Shown: positions 29,899-38,645 of the stretch, piece after piece
Layout: each line of letters begins with the position of its first letter
Numbering within the stretch: the first letter of the stretch is position 1
Assembly (NCBI RefSeq): GCF_029689945.1
Contig: NZ_CP121451.1
Coordinates: 4,960,001-5,024,000 of the forward strand
Reading direction: 5' to 3'
Source: Paenibacillus amylolyticus
GTDB taxonomy: Bacteria; Bacillota; Bacilli; Paenibacillales; Paenibacillaceae
DNA: 64,000 nucleotides
The notes under the pieces: generated by a model
Seen by the model: only the letters and a program-made list of their open reading frames with translations
What the model was told of the DNA's origin: nothing
Database searches by the model: none
Position numbers and translations under genes: made by a program

Positions 29899-29926
29899 GA
29901 AGATCGGGCCTCAAGCGGCCCTCTTC
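29899..29926. terminator. GC-rich hairpin between convergent genes
   Basis: GAAGATCGGGCC pairs with GGCCCTCTTC around a TCAAGC loop. It has no T tract, so activity is uncertain. Confidence 0.4.
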
Positions 29927-29955
29927 CGCTTCAATCTTTTCAACTGAATACTTCA

Positions 29956-30195
29956 TCACGTCCCGGTGATTCTTCTAAAGACAAGTGGCAGTCTCTTCAG
30001 ACTTTCAGTTCCAGCCCAAGAGCCTGCGCCAGCAAGTAGTGCATTATGGCACAGATAAAGTGCGACATTGTATACAATGGAACCCAGAATAATCTCCATA
30101 ACGACAAAACGTTTTAACGTTGAAGATTGGATTACATATACCCGAAATTCATGCGGGTCATGTTCTCCCTTAAATCTTGTGATGAGAGCTTTCAT
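29956..30195 (-). CDS. hypothetical small protein with one hydrophobic segment
   Basis: Possible 79-residue protein starting MKALITRFKGEHDPHEFRVY. AGAGGTGA is 5 bp before the ATG, which is the main argument for it. The first half is charged; a hydrophobic stretch (VVMEIILGSIVYNVALYLCH) could span a membrane. I recognise no family, and the last 20 residues look less protein-like. Divergent from the nitroreductase gene. Confidence 0.4.
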   Translation of the reverse strand: MKALITRFKGEHDPHEFRVYVIQSSTLKRFVVMEIILGSIVYNVALYLCHNALLAGAGSWAGTESLKRLPLVFRRITGT

Positions 30196-30260
30196 GAATC
30201 ACCTCTTGTGTTTTATTCTAACGTATGGCAGGCAACCCTTGTCTTATTCAAAAATAATAC

Positions 30261-30289
30261 TTACATAAAGTAACTAAGTGTGTTATAGT
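30261..30289 (+). promoter_or_regulatory. nitroreductase promoter
   Basis: TTACAT, 17-bp spacer, TATAGT, ending 37 bp before the ATG of the nitroreductase gene. Confidence 0.45.
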
Positions 30290-30325
30290 CAGTTTATAAA
30301 TTATACATAAGCGAGGGAAACCATC

Positions 30326-30958
30326 ATGAGTGATTTCGAGAACCTGGTTAAAAACCGCAGATCAGCCGTTATTTTTGAAGAAGGAATTGAGATTTCCGAA
30401 TCTGAACTGCAAGAAATGTTTGCCCTGAACAAATTCGCACCTTCTGCCTTCAACTTGCAACATACACATTATCTTGTGATTAGAGATGAGGATCTGAAAG
30501 AGAAAGTCTATGAAGCTTCCCAGCAATACAAAGTAAAAACAGCTTCTGCAGTCATTGTCGTATTGGGCGATGTCAACGCACATCATCATATCCGCGCCAT
30601 TAACGAAGGTTTGCTGAATCTCGGCGCTCTGACTCCGTTTCAATATGAGCAGGAATCCCAAAGTGTCACTGAATTTTACGAGTCTCGCGGCAGATTCTTC
30701 CAACGTGAGGATGCCATTCGCAATGCCAGCCTGTCTGCCATGCAATTCATGCTAATCGCTCAGGATCGCGGTTGGGACACCTGTCCAATGATCGGCTTCG
30801 ACGCCGAAGAATTACAACAAAGCTTGGAGATCCCTAACCATTATGTACCTGTCATGATGATCACGATTGGCAAAAAGTCGGAAGCCAAACAGCGCCCACG
30901 CGGTTACCGTAAACCAATCCATGAGTATGTTAGCTTCAACAAAATGCACGCTGAATAA
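30326..30958 (+). CDS. nitroreductase-family protein
   Basis: FMN-dependent oxidoreductase of 210 residues. Family signs: VKNRRSAVIFEEG at the start (Arg pair that contacts FMN), FAPSAFNLQHTHYLVI, and DTCPMIGFDAEELQQ near the end. It is similar to the YdfN/MhqN group, which responds to quinones. GCGAGGG precedes the ATG. It is transcribed alone. Natural substrate unknown; quinones or nitroaromatics are reasonable. Confidence 0.88.
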   Translation: MSDFENLVKNRRSAVIFEEGIEISESELQEMFALNKFAPSAFNLQHTHYLVIRDEDLKEKVYEASQQYKVKTASAVIVVLGDVNAHHHIRAINEGLLNLGALTPFQYEQESQSVTEFYESRGRFFQREDAIRNASLSAMQFMLIAQDRGWDTCPMIGFDAEELQQSLEIPNHYVPVMMITIGKKSEAKQRPRGYRKPIHEYVSFNKMHAE

Positions 30959-31006
30959 CATATAACATGACAAACAAGTTCAATGATAAACTAACATATT
31001 GATAAA

Positions 31007-31033
31007 CCAAAAAAGCCACGATATCGTGGCTTT
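31007..31033. terminator. intrinsic terminator, convergent genes
   Basis: AAAGCCACGATATCGTGGCTTT is a perfect palindrome followed by T's on the minus strand. It overlaps the stop codon of the leucine-rich-repeat gene by 2 bp. Confidence 0.8.
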
Positions 31034-32191
31034 AATACGTTTCATAGATTAACGTGTCCAGCATTTGAAATTCATCGTCAAACTCCGCATATATGTACAG
31101 TTGGCCTGCAGGTGTATCCCCCGCATCATAACCCAATCGGAGATACCCATCTCCCTGAAATTCTGCATCAGCCAAAACCAATTCACTGATATCCTCGTCC
31201 GGATGGGCCTCGGCGATGGTTTTTAGAGCCTGCTCCTGAAGCATGTCCCACCGTGTCCACGTTTCTTCCATAAATGGAGACAAAGTTTCCATCTCAGCCT
31301 TAGTTGAAACCTGTGCAGTAACTACGAGCTCTTTATCCTGAATCAGTAAGCGCAACTGATAGTTGGACATCGAGACGTCATACTGAAACACACCCATCCC
31401 CCGAATTTCATGATTGGATTCAAATATTAGATTGTCCGCATACTGCAACTTTTCCAACATCAGATTATGGCTATAATCCAACCCGGTCAATTTGTTCTCG
31501 GAACAGTACAGCTCTCTTAGTTGCACGTTATGGCGAATATCCAGCTCACTAATATGATTGTTAAAACACCGGACACTCTCCAGATCCACGTTCGAACGAA
31601 GATCCAAGTGTTTGATATGATTGTGATTACACCGAAGTTCAAGCAAGGATGCACAACCAGTCACATCAAGTTCCAACATGTAATTGTTGGCACAATCCAG
31701 TCGCCGCAGGTGTATATTGCGTTCAAGCTCAAGAGAGAAAGAGCGTTGTAACTGCAACTGAGTTCCTCCAAATGCTCTAGACGTTCCAAATCCAGCTTCG
31801 ATAACATATTCCAATGACACTCCACTGTTACAAGCATGGAATTATGAGAAAGATCCAATTGGCGAAGTCGATTAAAGCTGCAATCCAGCACTCGCAATTC
31901 CAGATTGGATGTAAGGTCCAGTGTAAGAAGCTGATTCTCCCTGCAACGTAACGTACTGAGCTTGTGGTTGTGTGTCAGATCCAGATCTGTTAATTGATTA
32001 TAGGCACAATCCAGTTCGTGAAGACCCCTGAAATACTCGATGCCATCAAGATTACTAATATTGTGATTGGAAAGTTGCAATGTCTCTATTTCATAAACGT
32101 CACTCTCTTGAATGAAGCCGCGCTGATCGCAATAACGGTCCAACACAACTTGCCTGAAACAATCATCCGTGAAGGCATAGGTGATATCCAT
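31032..32191 (-). CDS. leucine-rich-repeat protein with unassigned C-terminal domain (frameshifted)
   Basis: About 386 residues. An N-terminal cap of about 55 residues is followed by roughly ten 21-residue leucine-rich repeats of pattern LxCxxNxLxxLDLxxNxxLxx, for example LDCANNYMLELDVTGCASLL. From residue 270 comes an unassigned domain ending YIYAEFDDEFQMLDTLIYE. No signal peptide or anchor, so probably cytoplasmic. The frame is lost at 31724-31731; adding one base keeps the 21-residue spacing, which supports one gene. Start chosen at ATG 32191 (MDITYAF). Its function is unknown; binding to another protein is likely from the repeats. Confidence 0.8.
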
Positions 32192-32356
32192 ATCCCACTC
32201 TTCCCCTCTCGTTTTCTTTTTTAGGAACAGTCTTCCAAACATATTATTCCTATTCTATGAGTTTCATCGTAGGGAATCAATATGACCGATGCAATTTTTT
32301 TTATAGCATGTTAGCATCCAACAAGTAAGAAAAATCGTACAGAGAGGAAGATTTTC

Positions 32357-32680
32357 ATGGAAATGGTTATCGAAAACCTCCCGTCGTTTCGCCTTGCCTA
32401 TGTTCAACAAGTGGGGCTTTACGGTCCAGCCAATACCCAAGCGATGAATAGACTTAAGGAATGGGCAAACAACAAGCAGCTGCTGAATGAATCAGCAACA
32501 TTACTCGGTATCGCCCAAGATGACCCGACTACCACACCTCCCGAGAAATGCAGATATGATGCCTGTATTGTAATCACTGAATCTGAACGTCTGTTAGATG
32601 CCCCCCTTGAGATTAGCGAGTTATCAGGCGGAGATTATCTCATCTGTAAAGTGAGACATACGGCAGAAGATATTCAGTAA
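32357..32680 (+). pseudogene. GyrI-like effector-binding protein, truncated
   Basis: Homologous to the GyrI-like small-molecule-binding domain (SbmC/AraC effector domain), which normally has about 155 residues. The 107-residue reading frame covers LPSFRLAYVQQVGLYGP, PPEKCRYDACIVITE and GGDYLICKVRHTAEDIQ, then stops. In-frame codons beyond the stop read AGNEIIPQLCVPVRAL, which resembles the family's next helix (QAWNEIFP) joined directly to its terminal CVPI. So the gene seems to have lost about 30 internal codons and gained a stop. It could still make a partial fold. There is no DNA-binding domain. Confidence 0.65.
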
Positions 32681-32753
32681 GCTGGGAATGAAATCATTCC
32701 CCAACTATGTGTGCCTGTGAGAGCTCTGTAATTCGCGATACGAAAAAACAAAA

Positions 32754-32780
32754 AAAGTGACTTCAACTTGAAGTCACTTT
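32754..32780. terminator. intrinsic terminator
   Basis: AAAGTGACTTCA, AC, TTGAAGTCACTTT with an A run on the left side, between the convergent gyrI-like and ampS genes. Confidence 0.85.
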
Positions 32781-32791
32781 CTAGTTCATTA

Positions 32792-32818
32792 TTCTGTCAT
32801 CGTAGTGTCTGTTTAAAT
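32792..32818. repeat. end remnant of the MITE-like repeat
   Basis: TTCTGTCATCGTAGTGTC followed by TGTTTAAAT matches the terminal inverted repeat of copy A almost base for base, with no body beyond it. It suggests a decayed or partly deleted fourth copy. Confidence 0.6.
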
Positions 32819-32843
32819 AACCAGTCCAACTTATATAACTAAA

Positions 32844-34088
32844 TTAAAATGCCCAGTTGCCTTTGCGGAATACAGGCTCGGTCGTACCATCCTGTAACTC
32901 ACCATCGATATCCAGCTCTGCGGAACCGATCATGAAATCGACGTGGGTCAGACTCACATTGCACTCATGCTTCAGCAACTCTTCGTTAGACATCGTTGTG
33001 CCATCTTTCATGTTGAATGGATACGCACTTCCCACAGCCAAGTGACAAGATGCATTTTCATCAATACCCGTATTGTAGAAAATGCGATTCAGGTTGGAGA
33101 TCGGAGAGTCATGGGGTACGAGTGCCACTTCACCAAGATAACGTGCTCCTTCATCGGTAGCAAACAGGTTCTTCAGATGCTCTTCACCGGATGCTGCCGT
33201 AAACGATACAACCTGCCCGTCCTTAAATGTGATTCTCATCTGGTCTACAAGCTGCCCGTTCAAGTTCAAAGGCATGGTGCTGCTAACATACCCATTCACT
33301 CCGCTGCGCTTAGGCATAGTGAATACTTCTTCAGTCGGCATATTGGCAACGGTGTATACGCCTTGTTTATTTTCGCTGCCACCGCCGCCCCAGATATGAT
33401 CGTTAACCAGTTCGATTTTCAGATCTGTACCTGGCGCACGGTAATGCAGGCTCTTATAATTTTTCTTGTTCAGGAGTTCACTCATGGTAGTCAAAGTATT
33501 CAAATGCTCTCTCCAATTTTGTACGGCGTCTCCGCCATCCACACGGTTCATTTTGAAGATGGTTTCCCACATCACGCTGATTCGATCTTCTTCCGGGATG
33601 TCGGCAAATACTTTATTCGCCCAAGCCTTAGTCGGTGCTTTGATCAGACACCAGCTAATTTCATGATTACGTGTGTATTTGCTATATCCTTTACGTGCCT
33701 GAGCAGCAGCCTTAGTCGCACGGGAGACGTTGTCCGAATTAATCCCATTGTACAGATCCGGATCAGGTACTTTAATCGTCAACGTTGCTCCGCCAGCTTC
33801 AGCGAACTTCTCCATCATGTCGCCTTTCCATGCTGGATAATAATCGAAGCTGTCATCCGAGCCATGCTCAAAGCGACTGCGGGTAATGTTGTCGTCATCG
33901 AACTCCACTTGCACGTATTTCGCTCCGGCTGCATACGCTTTTTGCACAATCAGACGTGTGAATTCAAGCGTTTCGATCGGTGCCGTTACAAGCAAGTCCT
34001 GTCCTTTTTGAATATTCACACCAACTTTGACAACCAGTTCTGCGTATTGTTCCAATGACTTTTCAAAGGTTTGTTCAAATTGACTCAT
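32844..34088 (-). CDS. M29-family metallo-aminopeptidase (AmpS type)
   Basis: Intracellular aminopeptidase of 414 residues of the thermophilic M29 family, with two metal ions (Zn or Co). Expected elements: VGVNIQKGQDLLVTAPIETL at the N-terminus, and metal-ligand regions TFKDGQVVSFTAASGEEHL, YLGEVALVPHDSPI, YNTGIDENASCHLAVGSAYP and LTHVDFMIGSAELDIDG. Start ATG 34088 with AGGAG upstream. Single gene; a role in peptide turnover is likely. Confidence 0.92.
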   Translation of the reverse strand: MSQFEQTFEKSLEQYAELVVKVGVNIQKGQDLLVTAPIETLEFTRLIVQKAYAAGAKYVQVEFDDDNITRSRFEHGSDDSFDYYPAWKGDMMEKFAEAGGATLTIKVPDPDLYNGINSDNVSRATKAAAQARKGYSKYTRNHEISWCLIKAPTKAWANKVFADIPEEDRISVMWETIFKMNRVDGGDAVQNWREHLNTLTTMSELLNKKNYKSLHYRAPGTDLKIELVNDHIWGGGGSENKQGVYTVANMPTEEVFTMPKRSGVNGYVSSTMPLNLNGQLVDQMRITFKDGQVVSFTAASGEEHLKNLFATDEGARYLGEVALVPHDSPISNLNRIFYNTGIDENASCHLAVGSAYPFNMKDGTTMSNEELLKHECNVSLTHVDFMIGSAELDIDGELQDGTTEPVFRKGNWAF

Positions 34089-34271
34089 GGTTGTGTTCAC
34101 TCCTGTTTCATATATTAATGGCATCGGTTTGCAAAATGACTTCGGATCTGTTGAGTGGCCGTTACAGTGAAGGATCGTTCTTTAGATCGTCGTTGTCTCT
34201 TCTTCAGAATCGATTCCTTCTCTATCACTACGCATGATCAATTTGCAATATTTCATTCTATACAAAATGAT

Positions 34272-35864
34272 TTAGTGATTTCGTTTCTCTTGTTCACGCA
34301 GTTCGATCCGGCGGATTTTACCTGAGTTGGTCTTCGGCAGATCCATGACAAATTCGATCTTGCGCGGATATTTATAAGGTGCTGTGATTTCCTTGACATG
34401 GTGCTGCAATTCACGCATCAGTTCTGGTGAAGCCAGTGAATCATCTCGCAATACAACAAATGCTTTCACCACATTACCGCGGATCTCATCCGGACTTGCA
34501 ACCACGGCGCATTCCTTCACACTGGCGTGTTTCATAAGTGCTTCTTCCACTTCGAATGGTCCAATCGTATAACCCGAACTGATGATGATATCGTCACTGC
34601 GGCCTTCAAACCAGAAGTAACCTTCTTCATCTTTACGTGCACGGTCCCCGGTTACAAAATAATCGCCACGCTGACTCGCTTCCTTCCGTCCCTCATCCTG
34701 ATAATAGGACCGGAATAGAGCTGGCATCTCTTTGTGCACCGCAATATCTCCTACTTCACCCGCAGGAACAGGTTGTCCTTCTTCATCAATAATTTCAATC
34801 AATCCAGGTGTAATGGACTGACCCATGGAACCAATGCGTACAGGCGCATCTTTGAGACTGCCGATTAACAACGTGCTCTCGGTCTGTCCGTATCCGTCCC
34901 GAATAGTGAGGTCGAAGTGACGTTGGAAGATTTCTATAACTTCCTGATTGAGCGGTTCACCCGCTGACACGGCACTGCGCAGATGGGACAGGTCATAATG
35001 TCCAAGATCGTCGGCTTTGGCCATCAACCGATATTCCGTTGGTGTACAGCATAGGACATTAATCTGATGTTCCTGCATCAGCTCCAGATAACGCTTGGGC
35101 TGGAATGATCCATTGTAGACCAGGCCAGTCGCACCTCTTCCGAGTACCGACAGGAACGGACTCCAGATCCATTTTTGCCATCCAGGTGCCGCTGTTGCCC
35201 ATACCGTATCCGAAGGTTGAATATCCAACCATAAAGAAGAAGCGATGCGCAGGTGGGCATATCCCCAACCGTGGCTATGTACAACGCCTTTGGGATTACC
35301 TGTCGTGCCCGAAGTATAGGCAAGAATAGCTGTATCATCACGGTGAGTTTCCACCGCAGCCATCTCCTCAGGTTGATCTTGCATTAACTCATGCACATTG
35401 ACCCAACCGTCAGCAGGTACGCCAACTTCCCCATTGGGGGATGCTACGATGCGATGTGCAAGTGACGGCAGATCCGCGTCCATCTTTTCCACTTCCGAAG
35501 TCGTCTCGGACCATACAATAACAGCTCGCGCTTCCGAGTGACGCAGACGATATTCCAGATCTTTGGCCCGTAACATCTCGGAGGAAGGAATAACGGCAAT
35601 CCCCAGTTTCAGACATGCAATGTAAATGACGTAGGCAATGATACGGCGTGGTACCATGACCAACACCCGATCACCCTTCTCCAATCCAAGTTCACGCAAA
35701 CCTCCAGCAAGACGATTCGCCTGCTTGAACAGATCACCATACGTGATCTCTTCCAATTCCTGTTGATCGCTGAGCCATCTAAGTGCAATCCGGTCGGATG
35801 GGTGATTCTCCATCTCGGATGTCAGGTTATAGCTTTCAGGCGAAATCCACTGTTCAAAATTCAA
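34272..35864 (-). CDS. acyl-CoA synthetase, AMP-forming (YtcI/MbcS-like)
   Basis: ANL-superfamily ligase of 530 residues that activates a short or medium acyl acid to its CoA ester through an adenylate. Motifs: P-loop-like LAYTSGTTGNPKGVVHSHG, adenine-binding DGYGQTEST, hinge region GDYFVTGDRARKDEEGYFWF and C-terminal catalytic Lys in PKTNSGKIRR. It resembles the acetyl-CoA synthetase subfamily that includes YtcI and Listeria MbcS (branched-chain precursor activation), so a branched short-chain acid is a reasonable guess. It stands alone and is followed by a terminator. Confidence 0.88.
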   Translation of the reverse strand: MNFEQWISPESYNLTSEMENHPSDRIALRWLSDQQELEEITYGDLFKQANRLAGGLRELGLEKGDRVLVMVPRRIIAYVIYIACLKLGIAVIPSSEMLRAKDLEYRLRHSEARAVIVWSETTSEVEKMDADLPSLAHRIVASPNGEVGVPADGWVNVHELMQDQPEEMAAVETHRDDTAILAYTSGTTGNPKGVVHSHGWGYAHLRIASSLWLDIQPSDTVWATAAPGWQKWIWSPFLSVLGRGATGLVYNGSFQPKRYLELMQEHQINVLCCTPTEYRLMAKADDLGHYDLSHLRSAVSAGEPLNQEVIEIFQRHFDLTIRDGYGQTESTLLIGSLKDAPVRIGSMGQSITPGLIEIIDEEGQPVPAGEVGDIAVHKEMPALFRSYYQDEGRKEASQRGDYFVTGDRARKDEEGYFWFEGRSDDIIISSGYTIGPFEVEEALMKHASVKECAVVASPDEIRGNVVKAFVVLRDDSLASPELMRELQHHVKEITAPYKYPRKIEFVMDLPKTNSGKIRRIELREQEKRNH

Positions 35865-36028
35865 ATGGAGCCTCTCCTTCGTTGTTCAAATGTATAGCAT
35901 CTATATATTATACCCTAAATCCTAGGACCAGGTGCTATGAACTAGGCTCATTCTGAAAAAAATAAACATAGGTCAATTAATGTTAACTATTATAATAGAC
36001 TTTTTCCTATAAAGAAAATGACATATAA

Positions 36029-36068
36029 AAAATGGCGCCTAACCTGGATATCAGGAAGGAGCCATTTT
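36029..36068. terminator. intrinsic terminator
   Basis: AAAATGGCGCCT...AGGAAGGAGCCATTTT, a hairpin with A and T tails in the spacer between two minus-strand genes. Confidence 0.7.
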
Positions 36069-36116
36069 GGTATAATTTTTATACTATTTATCCCTTTTCA
36101 TAAATTCATTCTTCGG

Positions 36117-37121
36117 TTACCAAGGATAATTACCCATGCCGTCCAAAATGCTTTCGATCTCATTCAACTCTTCCGTTGTCAGATCCGGTGCGCTGAGCGC
36201 AGCTACGTTTTCTTCAATCTGGGATACACGACTTGCACCAATCAGGGCCGAAGTAACACGGTTACCACGCAAAATCCAGTTCAGAGCCAGTTGGGAGATC
36301 GTCTGACCTCTTCGCTCCGCCACCGCCTGAAGCGCATCGAATTTGGCAATCCGTTCGTCCGTGTAGGCTTCATTTTTCAAATTGCCTGTGGGATTCGCTC
36401 GTTCTTCCTTGATTTTGTCGACGTATTTATTCGTCAGCTGACCACGGCCGAGTGGACAGAATGCAATTGAACCTACGCCCTGCTCATCCAGTACGTCCTG
36501 CAAACCGTCTTCAATCCAGCGATTGAGCATCGAGTAGTTTGGCTGATGAACCAGACATGGCGTACCCAGACGACGAAGAATGGTCACCGCTGCTTGCGTC
36601 TGTTCTGCATTGTAATTGGATAAGCCCACATACAGAGCTTTACCTTGGCGCACGAGTTGATCCAGCGCCGTCATGGTCTCTTCCAATGGCGTATCCGGAT
36701 CTGGACGGTGATGATAGAAAATGTCCACATAGTCCAGCCCCATCCGGCCAAGACTTTGATCCAGACTCGCAATCAGGTTTTTGCGGGAGCCCCACTCTCC
36801 ATAAGGTCCATTCCACATGTGATAGCCTGCCTTCGTGGAGATGAGCAGTTCATCCCGGTAAGGACGCAGATGTTTTTGGTAGATCACACCAAAGTTCTCT
36901 TCCGCAGACCCTGGAGGTGGGCCATAGTTATTCGCCAAGTCGAAATGGTTAATTCCGAGGTCGAAGGCACGCAAAATCATTTCTTCCTGAATATCCAATG
37001 TACGGTTGCCACCAAAGTTCTGCCATAAACCCAGTGCAATTTGCGGCAGTCTGATTCCGGATTTACCGGAACGTACATATTTCATCTCATCATATCGTTG
37101 TTCACTCGCAGTATAGGGCAT
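36117..37121 (-). CDS. aldo/keto reductase (YghZ/Gpr type)
   Basis: NADPH-dependent reductase of the YghZ branch, 334 residues. E. coli YghZ reduces L-glyceraldehyde 3-phosphate and methylglyoxal. Visible: GLWQNFGG at the start, FDLANNYGPPPGSAEENFG with the catalytic Asp/Tyr, ISTKAGYHMW with the catalytic Lys, YVDIFYHHRPDPDTPLEE with the catalytic His, and the NADP-binding GASRVSQIEENV. Start ATG 37121 with AGGAAAGTGAG upstream; the in-frame GTG further up lies inside that site. It is divergent from an AraC-type regulator, a probable controller. Confidence 0.9.
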   Translation of the reverse strand: MPYTASEQRYDEMKYVRSGKSGIRLPQIALGLWQNFGGNRTLDIQEEMILRAFDLGINHFDLANNYGPPPGSAEENFGVIYQKHLRPYRDELLISTKAGYHMWNGPYGEWGSRKNLIASLDQSLGRMGLDYVDIFYHHRPDPDTPLEETMTALDQLVRQGKALYVGLSNYNAEQTQAAVTILRRLGTPCLVHQPNYSMLNRWIEDGLQDVLDEQGVGSIAFCPLGRGQLTNKYVDKIKEERANPTGNLKNEAYTDERIAKFDALQAVAERRGQTISQLALNWILRGNRVTSALIGASRVSQIEENVAALSAPDLTTEELNEIESILDGMGNYPW

Positions 37122-37328
37122 CGTTAATCTCACTTTCCTGTAAGGTTTGTTTTTGATGAATTCCCTTTCATCTTAGACATTTCTCAGCCAAAACGGTATG
37201 GCATTTCACTATAACCATATGGAAAAATGATTGTTATCCATGTAAAGTCATCTTAAATGATTTATCTTTCAGAGCCATTCATATGTTAAAATGCAAGATG
37301 AGACGACATTACACAGGAGTGAATACCC

Positions 37329-38173
37329 TTGATTACGTATATGTTCAAGAACCATCATTTTCAGGAGCTGCAGCTCCTTCATTATGGAACCGAAGCCTGT
37401 ACACCAGGTCACCACTTTGGCCCTGCCATGAGAGACTATTACAAAATTCATTATATTTTGAATGGCAGAGGCACCTTCGAAGTGGGAGGCAAAACGTACA
37501 CGCTGCACAAAGGTCAAGGTTTTCTAATTGTTCCGCATTCTGTTGTTCATTACGAAGCCGATCAGGATGACCCTTGGGAATACAGCTGGGTTGCTTTTCA
37601 AGGCAGCAATAGCCCAACCTTTTTACAGCAGGCTTGTCTGTCGGAGCATCACCCAATTTTTGAGCTAGGCAATGAGGATGACGAGATGCGGTCCTGTTTG
37701 CACCGAATGGTCAATTCGCGCAGCACACATAAAGGCTGGGAAATAAGCATGACAGGTTTGCTATATCAATTCTTCTCGATTTTAATTGATCAGGCCAATC
37801 CAGAGCACCTTCCCCCACGCAGGATTATACGAAGGAAACGTACGTGACACGGGTCATGGACTTCATTGAAATGAACTATGCCAATGCCATTACGGTTCAA
37901 TCCATCGCCGCCCATGTCGGTTTGCAGCGCAGCTACCTGTGCTCTCTCTTCAAGGATCAGATGGGAAGCAGCATTCAGTCGTATCTGGTCCATTACCGGA
38001 TGCGCAGAGCAGCCGAATTGACCCTGGATCCGGGTCTGACGATTGGTGATATTGCCCGCTCGGTGGGCTATACGGATCAATTGCTTTTCTCCAAAATGTT
38101 CAAAAAAGTGATGGGCGAAGCCCCTACTTACTACCGCAAACATAAAACAGCACCCTCCCAGTTAAGCTGCTAA
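37329..38173 (+). CDS. AraC-family regulator (frameshifted)
   Basis: Read through, 281 residues: an N-terminal cupin for ligand sensing (HYILNGRGTFEVGGKTYTLH, GFLIVPHSVVHY) and a C-terminal AraC domain with two helix-turn-helix units (TVQSIAAHVGLQRSYLCSLF and TIGDIARSVGYTDQLLFSKM). The frame is broken at the C run 37812-37816; one more C gives PTQDYTKETYVTRVMDFIEM. The cupin type is that of sugar-responsive regulators. Neighbour: the divergent aldo/keto reductase. Confidence 0.88.
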
Positions 38174-38190
38174 TGGGAAGGTGCTGTTTT
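38144..38190. terminator. bidirectional intrinsic terminator
   Basis: AAAACAGCACC...TCCCA...TGGGA...GGTGCTGTTTT. It overlaps the end of the araC-type gene and serves the convergent asp23. Confidence 0.85.
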
Positions 38191-38217
38191 GTGCCACTCT
38201 ATACCACTTACATTTGT

Positions 38218-38616
38218 TTATACGGTCTCCGGCATGGATATGCCGACAACTTGCACTTTAATTTCATTGACCATTACGCCGGCTAATTGCTCTACAGCCT
38301 GTTGAACGTTATGTTGAAGTTCACGGCAGACCTCGTGCATCTTGTTGCCATACTGAATGTTGATGCGCAATTGGATGGTGGCCTGGTCGTCTTTGACGTG
38401 CACATCGATCCCTTTTTGCAGACTCTTGCCGCTAATGCTCTTGGCAATGCCTTCAGTCAGACCAACAGACATGGAGGATACGCCATTCGTGCTCTGCGCG
38501 GCCATACCCACAATCTTGGACAACACATCGTTCGAGATGTGAATGATACCCAATTGAACAGATTGAGGTGCAATATATTCGGGTTCGTTGTATGGTTTTT
38601 CGATAATTTCAGACAT
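38218..38616 (-). CDS. Asp23/Gls24 family envelope stress protein
   Basis: Protein of 132 residues with the Asp23 core: LGIIHISNDVLSKIVGMAAQ, STNGVSSMSVG, VKDDQATIQLRINIQYG, VNEIKVQVVGI. Family members associate with the membrane through partners and appear in alkaline or envelope stress. Start ATG 38616 with AAGGAG 9 bp upstream. It follows an AI-2E-family permease by 29 bp and is probably co-transcribed with it. Confidence 0.88.
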   Translation of the reverse strand: MSEIIEKPYNEPEYIAPQSVQLGIIHISNDVLSKIVGMAAQSTNGVSSMSVGLTEGIAKSISGKSLQKGIDVHVKDDQATIQLRINIQYGNKMHEVCRELQHNVQQAVEQLAGVMVNEIKVQVVGISMPETV

Positions 38617-38645
38617 GTGCTCCACTCCTTCAAATAATTTAGATT

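Noticed and set aside
33000..34060. Long plus-strand reading frame (32943-34058) opposite the aminopeptidase gene
   Set aside because: It is a shadow of a clear M29 aminopeptidase on the other strand; its protein shows no family features.
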